A stretch of DNA of 64,000 nt from Anaspis maculata (Eukaryota > Arthropoda > Insecta > Coleoptera > Scraptiidae): the NCBI GenBank assembly GCA_949128115.1, contig OX421963.1:35075979-35139978 (forward strand), in the 5' to 3' direction. How positions within the stretch are numbered: the first letter of the stretch is position 1; each line of letters starts with the position of its first letter. The notes below the pieces were generated by a model that worked only from the letters and a program-made list of their open reading frames with translations, was not told the origin of the DNA and did no database searches. Shown piece by piece: positions 10,621 through 22,398 of the stretch. Made by a program: the position numbers and the translations under genes.

Positions 10621-11560
10621 AAGGGGAGGGGGTGTAAAAATTGTAAAAAATCTTTTCCAAGAAGAGAATTCAATTTCCTTTAAATTGATGTATCACGAAG
10701 TAGGTTTTGTCATTTTACATTTTCAAGGTGAGCGGGGGAGCGAAGGGGTGAGTTTTGGTGGCACTTTTTCCACAGAAAATCTTTTCTTTCGATCCTGTGT
10801 TGGATGACGTTGACTGCATTGAAGAAAATTGAGAGGTCAAGAATATTGAATTGGACACTCAAGGAATTTTAAGAGGAAAATTTTAAGGTGAAGTTAAAAA
10901 ATTTATAAATATTTTTTCAGAAAGATAATTTAATTCTGTTTAACTTTCTAAATATATATATAGCAAAATAAGTGGTGTCATTTGAAATTTCAAAGTTAGG
11001 GTAGGTGGGGGCGAGGGGGCTGAAGGTAGAGATTTGCCAATGTACCTATTAGATGTCCCAATCGAAATATAAATCGACCTGTTTTTGCGCGAAGACATTT
11101 TCACTATAGCCCAGGCATTTTAGTCGAAAAATCGTGGTAACCCGTAACAAATTCCCTAAAAGCTGAATTTTGGTATATATGTTCTATTGGACCTACGGAA
11201 CAACATATCAAAATACTCGGATTTACACCCTCGTGCGTCCTTTGATTTTCATCCTCAAAGGTCAAGTTCTAAGAATTAGAGAGATACCTATCCCCAAGCT
11301 GTTCCTGCAAGTGAACGGAGGATCCGATCGATTAAGATATGTTTCAAATGAACAAAAGAGATTTGTTAGAATAGAATATAATATTTATTGTTTAAACCAA
11401 AATGGTGTACAATTACAAAATTATATCTACAGAAGATATTTTGTGAAATATATTTACAAAAACAAGTATTAAATCAAAGTTTAGTCTTCATTGAACAGTT
11501 TACAAACTTGAAATTATAGTAGGTTACGCTACAAAAAAGAAAAGAAAAGAAAAAGGTCAG
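10621..11560. other. AT-rich region; repeat edge near 11170-11470
   Basis: No gene is visible. A stretch near 11200 resembles one near 17460 in the same orientation (aacatatcaaaatact-like, then a tacacc phrase). The segment 11350-11470 is repeated inverted at 17180-17290. These pairs bracket the broken LINE copy, so they probably belong to its flanks or to an older repeat that received it. Confidence 0.5.
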
Positions 11561-12115
11561 CTAGAAAAACTCAAAAATCATCTCCTGCCTGAACCTCAGG
11601 GCGCCTTTCAAGAAACAAAAAATATCATGGATTTTCTCTTTAGATGGTGTCTGAAATAGAATTATATGGTAGTTGTCTGGTCCAATCTCGTGTATGAGGT
11701 ATTTTGAGAGCCAGAAGGATCTGAATGAGATTAGTGCTGGGCATCTGCAGATCAAGTGGAAGATATCCTCGCTTTCGTTTAAATTGCATAGAGTGCAGTT
11801 TCTCTCCAGATCGATTACATATTTGGTATGATTGAGACATAATCTCAGGAATTTTTTTGAATGTAACCGCAACTGGCACATTGTCCTTATTTTGCCGATG
11901 TGAATGTGGAAGTTCAGGTAAGATTTTGAGTCCCTGTTGTGCAAGTAGTCCCGGTATATTAGGTTTGTTTTGGCAGCGAGTTGCGGACGGTTTGCTAACT
12001 GTGATTTAGCGCGCATACTCGACTCCAACCAGTTTTCAAGTGGTTGGAAAGTTTTTGCTGCAAGAACGCGTAGCGAGCGGTTCCAGTTGAAACTAGCGAC
12101 ACAACAACTTGTCAA
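11561..12115 (-). pseudogene. LINE reverse transcriptase, C-terminal part with CCHC knuckle
   Basis: The 184-codon frame ends a LINE ORF2-type protein. It contains FLRLCLNHTKYVIDLERNC and CTLCNLNESEDIFHLICRCP, the Cys-x2-Cys...His...Cys knuckle found after the thumb of Jockey/I-like retrotransposon polymerases, and then the usual aromatic tail to a stop. The rest of the protein lies at higher coordinates on the same strand (15640-17154), cut off by a 3.4-kb foldback. A short A/G-rich run at 11535-11555 on the + strand lies at its 3' side. Confidence 0.75.
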
Positions 12116-12146
12116 GTTTTCCCCGCCAAGCCGAAGTCTTATTTAA

Positions 12147-15100
12147 GGGGTTTCTGATGCGACTAAAAAAGTTGTCGACGGAAATCGGTTTTATTTTATT
12201 TTTTTCGTCAAGTACAAACTCATCCAAAAAGAAAATGTACAGACATTGCTATCAAATTTTGAAAATTTCCAAAATATTTTGAAAATATTTGAATTTGATT
12301 TTTGAAAATTCAAGAACTAGATAGCATCGACAATGTATCTTTCCTCAAGAAAGTCGCATGCAATTTGAACTTTCTATTTTCAAAAAAAAGGTACCAAAAA
12401 TGACTTTTACCAATTCACTTTTTCACTAGGGCTCATGTCTACGAGAAATCATTTTTGGTGCCTTTTTTTGAAAATAAAAAGTTCATATTTGGCATATAGT
12501 CCGGCGGCTTAAAGCCATATTCAAAATGAATTCTGCATTTCGTGCCGAAGCCAATTTTATTTTATTTTTGTGAAATATGATTAAGAATGAAAGTTTTGAG
12601 GGGTGGAGCCATTCTCAATTTTTACCAGGGGGGGAGGGGGAGGGGGTTGTTCTGGCTTTTTGGGGGCTTTTTGGACCTTTTCTTTTGCACTCGATGTTGT
12701 AAGCGAGAGCAAGGTGTTTTCTAGATCTGTGATATATCCGGATTTTTTTGACTGGTGTAGTCACCCCCTTCCCCTCTTGAGAGGGGGCTGGGGGGCTCAA
12801 CTTGACACATGTAGCCGATTTTCACTTTTTCTCTGATTTCGAACCAATATCGGCAAGTTTGGTATCGTTTCCGACTAAATCACATCTTCTGAACTCAACT
12901 ATGACTCAAAAAAGTCGATAGCAACAAGTTTAAACTAGTTGTGCAGGGAATATCATGTTTTTTTGTGCTCCTATTTGAAGACATTTTTTGGGAGTGTTTT
13001 AGACATTTGTGGTTGAAGTCCATTCCAGGTCTATTATTTTGAACTATTTTGAGCCTAAGGAACGTATTTTAGCACAGTCTTTTGTTTTGGGAAAAATAAA
13101 AAAAAAGTTTTGTAAACTTGCTTTGAGCGAACTTGCTTTGATTTTTTGATAATTCACCAACAACGTCTGAAAGGTTATGAAAGTGTATAGTTGTGATCTG
13201 TGGTCTTCTTGAAGAGTCCTGCGGGGGTGGAAAGAAACCGTAATCTCAAAGGGTGGGTGCCGCCCTTAATGGGGGTGTAGAATCCGAGGGGGAGGGGGGG
13301 GGAGTAGAATATTTTATTCCTAATTTATGAACGGGCTAGAAACAATCTTTTCACGGTTTCTGATCCTATTTATTTTCGTGAAATTGGACTTGAACCAAAC
13401 TCAAAAGGGGGGATTCAATTTTGGGCTTGGAGACTATTTGAAAATCGCTACTGCAATAGCAGCAACCCAAGTTTTGCGGGGGTGATTTGATAGGGGGAGG
13501 CATTCCCATTCTTCATTGACTGGGAGAGGTGAGAGGTTCAGATGAGAGGTTCGGCAGTTTCTTTTTAATTCAGAGCTTTCTATATACTTTTCATGCATTT
13601 CATAAGAGAATGGACGGTAGAGAATGCTTTTATTATTTAGCAACAAGTCTAGGAGTTTTTAGGCAGCAGAGGCGTTTCTCAATTTCGTTAGGGGATTGAT
13701 TTTTTCTCTTCATTTCGAGCTTGTCGGCTATTTCATGGTTGGCAGTGGGTGCGAAAATGATAATTGAACGCTTGTCCATATTTAAAATACAGAATACAGT
13801 TGAGTTTCTTTTATGTTTCAAGCTTTTGCCGATGTGTTTTTAAGAAGAAAGCTTGGTGGATCAGCTGCCGTTTTTTTCGATATAGTTTTTCAAATTATGT
13901 ATGTGTGAAAAAAATTGTTGCTGATGTTGGGCGTTCGAAGGTGCACAGACCTTCGTGGTGAAAATGTCCAATCATCTTTGCAAAACCCACGCAGAATTCA
14001 ATTTCATGAAATATGAACAAAGTAAATCTCATTTTCATACACATAAACGCGGCAAAACTCAAAAGTCGTAGTCCTCACCGTGGTGGTGACTGGACGTGGG
14101 TAGTGCCTGGTGCGAAGCTGTGTTCTTCCAGCCTGCATGGCGAAGGCATCAATAGGGAGCTGAAATTCTCGCGTCCATTTTTTTCTCATTGTTCACTGTT
14201 CTACCAACAGGAGGTGTCGAATCATATTCCTACTGCGTGTACAATTATTCAAAGTAGGTATCGTGTCGGGTCTGTGTATCATCGAGCATCTTTGCTTGGA
14301 GATTCTTGCCTCACTGATGAGGCCCAAAAGGCCGAATCACGTATCTGAGGGTTCTTTACTTCCTTCTCTGCTCGGGGGTTCGATGGTGCACAGACCTGGT
14401 GGAAATGTCCAATCATCCCTGCAAAACCCACGCAAAATTCAAGTTACTGCCGCTAGTGCTGCTGCAGTAGCGATCTCTGAATAGTCACCAAGCCCAAAAT
14501 TGAAAGATTCTCCCCCCCCTCCCTTTGAGTTTTGTTTAAGTTCAATTTTAGCGAAATAAACAGAAACAGAAAAACAGAACGAAGATTGTTTCTAGCCCGT
14601 TCATAAATTTTGAGTAAAAATGTTCACCCCTCCCGCCCCCCAGATCCTACACCTCCATCAAGGCTCCCGCTCTCCGGGATTATGGTTCCTTCCCAACCCA
14701 CAGAACTCCTCAAGAACACTACAGACCACAATTATGAACTTTTATAACCTTTCGAACATTGTTGAATTATGAAAAAATTTGCTCAAAACAAGTTGAAAAA
14801 TTAATTTTTTAATTTTTTCCAAAAACAAAAGACTGTACTAAAATACGTTCGTTAGGCGCAAAATAGTTCAAAATAATACACCTGAAATGGAATTCAACCA
14901 CAAACGTCTAAAACCCCCTCAAAAAATGTCTTCAAATAAGAGCACAAATAAACATGATATTTTCTGCACAACTCGTTTAAACTTGTCGCTATCGATTTTT
15001 TCAAGGCATGGTTGAGTTCAGAAGAAGAGATTTAGTCGGAAACGACACCAAACTTGCCGATATTGGTGCGAAATCAAAGAAAAAGTGAAAATCGGCCACA

Positions 15101-15589
15101 TGTGTCAATTTGAGCCCCCCAGCCCCCTCCCAAGAGGAGAAGGGGGTGCCTTTACCACTTAAAAAAATCCAGATAAATCACAGATCTAGGAAACATCTTG
15201 CTTCCGCTTACAACATCGAGTGCAAAAGAAAAGGTCCAAAAAGCCCCTAAAAAGCCAGAACAACCCCCTCCCCCTCCCCCCCTGGTAAAAATTGAGAATG
15301 GCTCCACCCCTCAAAACTTTCATTCCTAACCATATTTCACAAAAATAAAATAAAATAGGCTTCGGCACAAAGTGCATAATCCATCTACTAAGCCGCCGGA
15401 CTAATACGACTTTCTTGAGGAAAGATACATTGTCGATGCTACCTAGTTTTCGAATTTTCAAAAATCAAAATCAAAAATTTTCAAAATTTGATAGCAATAT
15501 CCGTACATTTTCTTTTTGGATGAGTTTCTACTTGACGAAAAAAAAAACCGATTCCCGTCAACAACTTTGTTAGTCGCATCAGAAACCCC
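12147..15589. mobile_element. 3.4-kb foldback element flanked by TTAA, with a second foldback nested inside
   Basis: The left end ggggtttctgatgcgac is matched inverted at 15573-15589, and both ends are flanked by TTAA (12143-12146 and 15590-15593), the duplication expected for piggyBac-type transposition. Inverted similarity continues toward a centre near 13900-14000, giving arms of about 1.7 kb. A second pair of ends, TA-GTCCGGCGGCTTA at 12497 and its complement ending at 15403, lies inside; that inner unit is related to the foldback at 43945-46261. No transposase frame is present. The whole unit interrupts a LINE copy. Confidence 0.8.
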
Positions 15590-15639
15590 TTAATAAATTT
15601 ACCGAATTAATGTAAATATGTAACTTTCAGCAGGTAAAA

Positions 15640-16229
15640 CTATTTTAAATTAACCTCGAAAATGCGTCTTTATTTACCTTTACTGTCACACTGTCACATT
15701 ACGCGCCACGCCATCAATCAAAGATCGCCCGATTGCGAAGAAAGGCGTACGCATGCGTCTGATCACCAGTTTCTTTTTAATTCTCAAACTCCTCTGACCG
15801 TCCACTACCACTCCACAAACTGTTTTCGAACCGTTGGAGGCACCTGCCCAAACAGCTTACCAACAGTTGGCAACTCGAAGTTTACACTGCCCGAACGGCT
15901 TAACGGAAGCGCGCAGAATCCAAACGGTTGGAAACGGTTGTGTATCGCTGCCAAAACAAACCTATTATTGTATCGAGATTGTTCCGCGGCCGCCACATCT
16001 AGAGAAAAGAAAGTTTTCGCGACTGTTTCGAGCATAGCGTCTAGATTGTCCTCCGCAAAAGTAAAGCTCTGCATCTCCCACATTTTGTTCAAACTGTTGT
16101 TCTGTAAAAGGTGTTTGAACTGTGTAACCCAGTTGTACTTGATATTATTATTATTTGAATCCGCTGCACAATCCAGCTTTTTTAAGCGATCATAGCAGAT
16201 TTTAGGCAGGCGGTAGTTCGGCATTCTTA
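15640..16229 (-). pseudogene. LINE reverse transcriptase fragment, middle part
   Basis: The reverse-strand frame contains NYRLPKICYDRLKKLD, KYNWVTQFKHLLQNN and MWEMQSF, the spacing expected between the thumb domain and the C-terminal knuckle of a Jockey/I-like polymerase. It continues the protein seen at 16866-17154 and precedes the one at 11561-12115. Part of the 12000-12115 sequence seems repeated here (a shared gctgccaaaacaaac phrase), possibly a rearrangement scar. Confidence 0.6.
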
Positions 16230-16865
16230 TAGCGTTTTCCACTGACTTGCACTTTTGTGCAAATCGTGGAAGTGCAATGACGTCACGCACTCCACGAGCT
16301 TTGCATTGGAACCACCCTCATGCGCCGGAGTGCGCGATGCGTTAAAATTAAGTGGAATATGATGCAGCGTGCACTTGCGACAATTTGGCGCGAGTGCCTT
16401 TTCCCACTCGAAAATTCGCTTTAAATTGGAAGATGAAGTAATTTTCTTACAATAAAAAATAAAACCAAATCAAAATATTAAACTAAATCCGGAAATTTAT
16501 GAGCAACATGTTCAATAAAGTTGTGAATTTTGGGTTTCACTCTCTTGTTTTTCCTCATCAGTGCAATAATTTCTATGTCCGAGTCCGAACAATCGCTGTA
16601 CTCTACAAATTCCCTAAAAAATTGATCAATTGCTAATTTAAACTGCAGTTTACTCTGTTTACTTCGAATTGACGCCATATTGCATTGCACTGCACTGGAC
16701 GCACGAGCTCCCAGAGGTCGTGTGAAAAATGCGCATTTAATGCAAGTTCATCTTTCCAGTGGAACGTACACTTTTAATTTGGTACGATGTACTCTCGCCA
16801 GTGGAAAACGATTCCACTGCCTCGGTGCAAAAAGTGCGCACTAAAACTCCCAATGGAAAACGCTA
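16230..16865. mobile_element. 636-bp non-autonomous PIF/Harbinger-like transposon
   Basis: The ends tagcgttttccactg and its near-complement finishing at 16865 form terminal inverted repeats. They are flanked by a 3-bp TTA duplication (16227-16229 and 16866-16868), which fits the TWA target duplications of PIF/Harbinger elements. The element sits inside the LINE copy and splits its reading frame. It carries one small reverse-strand ORF (16478-16690). Confidence 0.75.
16478..16690 (-). CDS. small ORF inside the Harbinger-like element
   Basis: Seventy codons start with two close methionines and include an acidic patch (SDCSDSDIEIIALM) followed by basic KNKRVKPKIHNF. PIF/Harbinger transposases often begin with an acidic stretch followed by RR...-type residues, so this may be the N-terminal remnant of a transposase whose DDE part was deleted. 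That is inference; no catalytic motif is present. Confidence 0.35.
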   Translation of the reverse strand: MQCNMASIRSKQSKLQFKLAIDQFFREFVEYSDCSDSDIEIIALMRKNKRVKPKIHNFIEHVAHKFPDLV

Positions 16866-17154
16866 TTAGTAATTTGCACCACCAGAGTATAGTTTTACGG
16901 AGAATTTTCAGCTCTAGTTTAACAAGGCCGGTTTCTAATCTTATAAAGAAGTTCGGGGTGAAAGACGGGAGAAAGAATAGTGCTTTAATGAATCTCATCT
17001 GTGACTTTTCCACGTGATCGATGTATCGCAGGCCCCAAATTTCTACAGAGTATAGCAAGGTGGAGAGTATAATACTAGAGTAAAGTGTTTTCTTTGTTTC
17101 CCACGAGTTTGATCTACTTTTGCTAAGGAGGTTGATAGTAGTGCCTGTCGCCAT
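16866..17154 (-). pseudogene. LINE reverse transcriptase fragment, thumb region
   Basis: The frame contains LLYSVEIWGL and then RFIKALFFLP...RLETGLVKLELKILRKTILWW. This is the conserved stretch directly after the reverse transcriptase palm in Jockey/I-like LINEs (LLYGxExWG, VQxxFxKxLLxLP, RxETGxxPLxxxI). The upstream catalytic domain is missing and the frame is cut at 16866 by the Harbinger-like insertion. Confidence 0.75.
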
Positions 17155-19118
17155 GTTAGTTTTGTTAATGACCTGACCTGTTTTTGTAAATATATTTCAC
17201 AAAATATCTTCTGTAGATATAATTTTGTAATTGTACACCATTTTGGTTTAAACAATAAAATACAAAAGAGATTTGTTGTTAGTGCTTAAGTGTGTGAGGG
17301 AGCCTTTGTAACTCTTCCGATTGGTTAGTTCTGCGGGAAAGGCGGCTGAGTCTTAATTTGTCGCCCGGATATTTCAGGAAAAACCATATGAGAATTTAAA
17401 ACCTCAAGCAATGTCGCACAAAGTTGAATATTGATATATAACTGGTATGATCCCTAATGAAGAACATATCAAAATATTTGGACCTACACCTCTGTGCCTC
17501 CTACGATTTTGGGGCTTTGAATATCTAGTTAAAAAATTCACTCAGACACTTTTCTCTAAAACTGTTCCTGTGAACGAACCAATTATTTTAATAATATAAG
17601 GCAAAGGAAGCACGGTATATTGTTGCCTATGAAGTGGACTCCGGTAGACATGAAACATTTCTGCTTGATAGTGGCGTGAATAGTACGCGCAAGGTGGAAT
17701 TTCTCTCCTGGATCTTTGAATGAGAAACATGTAAGAATATTTTGTGATGGCCAATAAAGTTGAGCATTGTTGATAGGTTCTTCTCCCCATCTTCGAAACA
17801 GACCCAAGTGATGAGACTGATGAGTGAACAGTTGATATTCACAGTGCTCATCCCGAAAATAATGAACTCTACAAAAAAATTGTGGTTTCTTCATTTGGGG
17901 CATCATTGTCCGAAGCTGTCAAAAATAAAAATTACCGACAAATCCTATATTTATGTTTATCCTGGACAAAAACAGCATCAATTGCTTACGCCTATTTATA
18001 TTACAAAGTCAGAGCATCAATTTTTTATTAAACAAGTTTCACACCTACTTTTTCTTCTGAAAATGGAATAACGGCTACAGAAAAGATGATTTTATGTTTC
18101 TATTGCCCGATAGATACAATAGCTTTTGGTATTTTCTGATAGAGGAAGAACTTCGCTTAGTATTACACACAAAAACAGTGGAACCGCTCCATCATTCATC
18201 AGTAAAAAAAAGAACTGCAAAAATTGTATGCATTTTCGGGAGAAAATTGGGCATATAATCACTTTCACAACAGATCAGTTTTCTGATCTTGTAATGAATA
18301 CAGGCACATTGTTTTTATCGTTTTCAGGTATAAAATGGTTGAGAACAATGAATTCTGTTGGAAATACTCAATTGAGATGATTCTAACCATACGGAAACCG
18401 AGATTACAAAACGACAATTTCAGATGGCAAAAATCGTCGTTTTTTCAGTAAAACTTGTTTAATCGTGTTTCAATTCAATTTTAAACACCATATTTGATAT
18501 CAGAGGCCAAGATTTAGTCAGAAACGATACCACACTTGCCAATATCAATTCGAGGTTTTTGAGAGAAAAACAAAATAAATTTTGCCAAACTTCTTTTTTT
18601 TTCCAGGCAACCCAAACTACTTATCAACAATTCAAACGTCAAGCAGATATTGTGAAGCCTTGAGGCATCTAAATATGATTTTTTCATTTATATAAGCTAC
18701 AGGGTGTCATTTACGCATTTAAAATGGCAATATTTAGCCCCCTCCCCCACAATCAATGACGCACAAGGGTGTGCCACCGAGTATTTTGATATGTTATTCC
18801 TTAGGTCTTACAAGGCCCGTATACCAAATTTCAGCTTTGTGGGAATTTGTTGCGGGTTAAAACCTAATATGCCTGGGCTACTAGGAATCGGGAGTTATTG
18901 CAGGTGGATGGTTTTCAAATGATCACCTGGTATGACATTTTCGTAAACAAAAGAGTTCTCGATTGATGTAAAGGACGAAGCATTCATAGCGAATGATTTT
19001 TTTTCTGGTGTATAACCAGCACAAATAAATTGATGAACAATTGTTGTTTCCTAATTGCTTTAACACTGTTACAAAGGTCTCTCTGTATGTGTAGTTCAAT
19101 TTAAAAAAAAAACAGGTA
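17155..19118. other. no gene recognised; repeat fragments only
   Basis: Besides the inverted match to 11350-11470 (at 17180-17290), I see only AT-rich sequence. Short frames such as 17760-18071 and 17583-17906 overlap on opposite strands and show no motif that I recognise. Confidence 0.4.
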
Positions 19119-21421
19119 CAGGGTGATCACGCGAGAATTTCACCTCATACTGGAGGTTTCCCCTCTGAGATAATTTAAAAAGGAAAAAGTTGAACAATTT
19201 TTTCCGAGATTTTTCCCGTAGATTTCAAAAATTAGAAACTATAATATAATTACAACCTATGATAGACAGGGTGTCGCAGAAAACTTTTTTGTTGATGCGA
19301 CACCTTGTATATTCAAAATGAAATATTTATGCAGTTTTTTATTCTGAATAAAAATATATTCCACAGTGTTGAGCCATTTTCAAAGGCAAAATGTCAAAAA
19401 ATTCACAAAAATCCCAAGATAGAAGATACTAACCAAAACTTTCGTTTATTTGGCTAAAAAAGTTCTAAAATTTGCCTAAATTGTTTTTCTAATGATGCTT
19501 ATATTCAAGTTAAAAAAATTATCTTCCAAAAAAACCAACTGAAGCAAATTTAAGAAATTTTACAGACAAATAAACAGTAGTTCAGGTCAAGATCATGGGT
19601 GTTTTGTGAATTTTTGGACAATTTGCCTTCGAAGGTATCTCGACACTGTGGTATACAGGTGTCCCGTTTTTCAACGCTCACTATTGGTACCTCGGAAACG
19701 GTGAGAGATACAGAGTTGGTTAAATTACAAAAAAGTTGCGCGATTTTATGACTATTTCAAATATCTCAAGATATCCAAAATCTCTTTTGTCATTCCTGAA
19801 ATATCCCAAAAAAAACTGAAAAATGCCGAATTCGAAAATTTCGAATCATTTCTTTATTATGACAGCTATCAATTTGAAAATTGGTATCTTGACATTTTTC
19901 AAGGTCCTTGATCGACTGACGTTGATATTTTTTTCCTGCGCTTACTAGTTTTTGAGATATGACAGTTGACTTTATTTTTTCTTATGGACACCATATCATT
20001 TATCCACCCCATAGAACTCATCTTTTCTTCCTCTTTACAAAGATATAAAACACTTGTGGCATTTTTGTCAAAATAACCTGTAAAAATTGGAAAAACTGTT
20101 TCTGAGGCGAAAAAATCGAGTTACCGCTTCGGTTGCCATGCTCTTGTGGCATATAAACAATGGCATTTGGTTGCTATGGTCTGTTGATTTTCAAAAAAGT
20201 TCAGTTACATTCCGTTTTTGTGTATTTGATAATGATAATGAATAACAATAAAACAAATACAGAACTAAGTATAACACAAAATGACATAGCAACAGCAATA
20301 AACATTCATAATTTACAATTGCCCGAATTGGAGTCCATTTTGCTCTATGCGAGTTGTGTGCCTCTTAGCCATGTTTTCAACGGCTGGCTGCGCTGATATC
20401 GTGCGGGTTATTAATTGACTGAAACGCATCATCAGCTCCTTGCTTCCAGCTCTTGGTTGCTTTGGGATGTTCTGTCATGAACTACAAATTCGATCTTTGA
20501 GCGTTCCCCGCAAAATGGACCCCATTTCGAGTAATTGCAAATCATAAATGTTTATTGCTATTGCCATATTATTTTGTGTTATACTTGGTTTTGTATTTGT
20601 TTTATCATTATCTATTATCATTATCAAATACATAAAAACGGAATGTAACTCAACTTTTTCCAAAATCAACAGACCCTGGCAACCGAATGCCATTGTTATT
20701 ATGCCACGAGAGCATGGCAACCGAACCGGTAACTAGATTTATTCGCCCCAGAAATGGTTTTTTCAATTTTTACAGGTTATTTTGACAAAAATTCTACGAG
20801 TGTTTCAGATCTTTGTAAAGGGAAAGAAAAGATGAGTTTTATGGGGTGGATAAATGATATGGTGTCCATAGGAAAAAATTAAGTTGACTGTCATATCTCA
20901 AAAACTAGTAAATATAGGAAAAAATTATTGACGTCAGTCGATCAAGGACCTTCAAAAATGTCAGAATACCAATTTTCAAATTGATAGCTGTCATAATAAA
21001 AAAGTTATTTGAATTTTAGGAATTCGGCATTTTTCAGTTTTTTTGGGATATTTCAAAAATTAACAAAGATATCTTTGATATTTTGACATTTTTGAAAAAG
21101 TCATAAAATTGCGCAACTTTTTTGTAATTTAACCGACTCTGTATCTCTTACCGTTTCCGAGATACCAATAGTGAGCGTTGAAAAACGGGACACCCTGTAT
21201 ATTTGTATTCAGCATTGATTGCAATTCGAATATACTGGGTGTGGCATAAACAAAAAAAGCTTTTTGCAAGATCCTGTATATTATAGGTTGTAAAATATTG
21301 TTATCTGCAGTTTTGATATTTATGTGAAAAATTGTTTTGGAGAATTTTTTCTTTTTCAAATTATCTCAAAGGGGAAACTTCCAATATGGGTGGGGGGTGA
21401 ATTCTCGCGTGATCACCCTGT
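19119..21421. mobile_element. 2.3-kb foldback element with CAGGGTG ends
   Basis: The left end CAGGGTGATCACGCGAGAATT is mirrored at the right end, finishing CACCCTG at 21421, and both are flanked by TA. The arms are about 1.1 kb each and pair along their whole length, for example 20160-20330 against 20520-20700, with a loop near 20345-20510. TA flanks suggest the Tc1/mariner (IS630) type of integration. No transposase frame is present. Confidence 0.85.
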
Positions 21422-21424
21422 ACA

Positions 21425-22281
21425 GCTTAATTAGATCCAAAGATATGAGGAACTAAAAGTTAGTAGATCTGTTCATCGTTAATCAGACGGTTTCGCAACT
21501 CGTGCATTTCTTTATTGTTATTAAATATTGTTTACAATGTATTTCACCGATCGTCTATAAGTTGAACCGTTCGGAAGATATGGGAGATTTAGGAAAAATT
21601 TGCTTTAGGAAACGAGGAAAAAATCAAGAAAAAAGAAAGCGGCCACAAATAGCCTCCGCCTGATGATCAAAAAAGGTTATTACAAGTCTGAGTGGAGGCT
21701 GGCGCTGGAGACTCCTGCACTACAAAGAAGTAGGGTATGGGTATGGGCGTTGGTATGGGCTATGTGCGAGACAAGTAGCGCCGCGTAGAGCACGAGCGTA
21801 AAGTGGAGCTTTCATTGGACTAAGGTTGGCGCTTGTGTTTAGACCATTTATACACCCTAGATTATTCCTGGATATACAATAAGTATGCCGGTGTGATGCG
21901 AACACCCTGGAAAACCCTAAAGCATTCCCTCCACTCTGCCAGTCCAGCAAGTGGTTCTTATTTTCACCACCATGGGCTCTGTGTGTCCTACATCTTGAGC
22001 TGAAGGTCATGCACGCTTCCCATACTATTTCATATTTACTGCTGCATTCCATACCTATGCTATCAATTTCACTTCAAATTTAAAGCACATGCGATAGAGA
22101 TGATAAGTATGATAAACATTTTTCAGGCAAGTCTGAACGAAAAAAACTACGCGCTGTGCATCATTGGCTGCATTGTGAAATCAAGTAGGAACAATACAAC
22201 TTGAATACAAGTAGTGATCCCAGAGTTCCATTTGATTCTGAAAAAACAAACAACTATTGAAGGCAAACTGTAAAATAGAAA
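21425..22281. other. 5' flank of the cGAS-like receptor gene
   Basis: No repeat element is recognised in this stretch. It should contain the promoter and 5' UTR of the gene beginning at 22282. A pyrimidine-AG at about 22120-22127 (atttttcag) could be the acceptor of a 5' UTR intron. A GC-richer patch with gtatgggtatgggcg repeats is at 21735-21765. Confidence 0.4.
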
Positions 22282-22398
22282 ATGGCAGAGGATAAAAATA
22301 AATATAACTTTATGGAACCTGTGTTGCAAAATTTGAGTGGTCAGTTCATTGCCATGTCCAATGCGGAAGTAAAAATTTGCAATGAAATTTTACAGGCG
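22282..22398 (+). CDS. cGLR exon 1
   Basis: Start codon in a good context (aaaATGg); 39 codons ending in phase 0 at a GTAAAT donor. It encodes the N-terminal helix ([13 protein letters not shown], then EILQA) that precedes the catalytic core in short cGLRs. There is no long disordered N-terminus. Confidence 0.8.

Noticed and set aside
15662..16195. 177-codon + strand frame as a gene
   Set aside because: It lies opposite a reverse-strand frame with LINE polymerase motifs, which explains the open reading.
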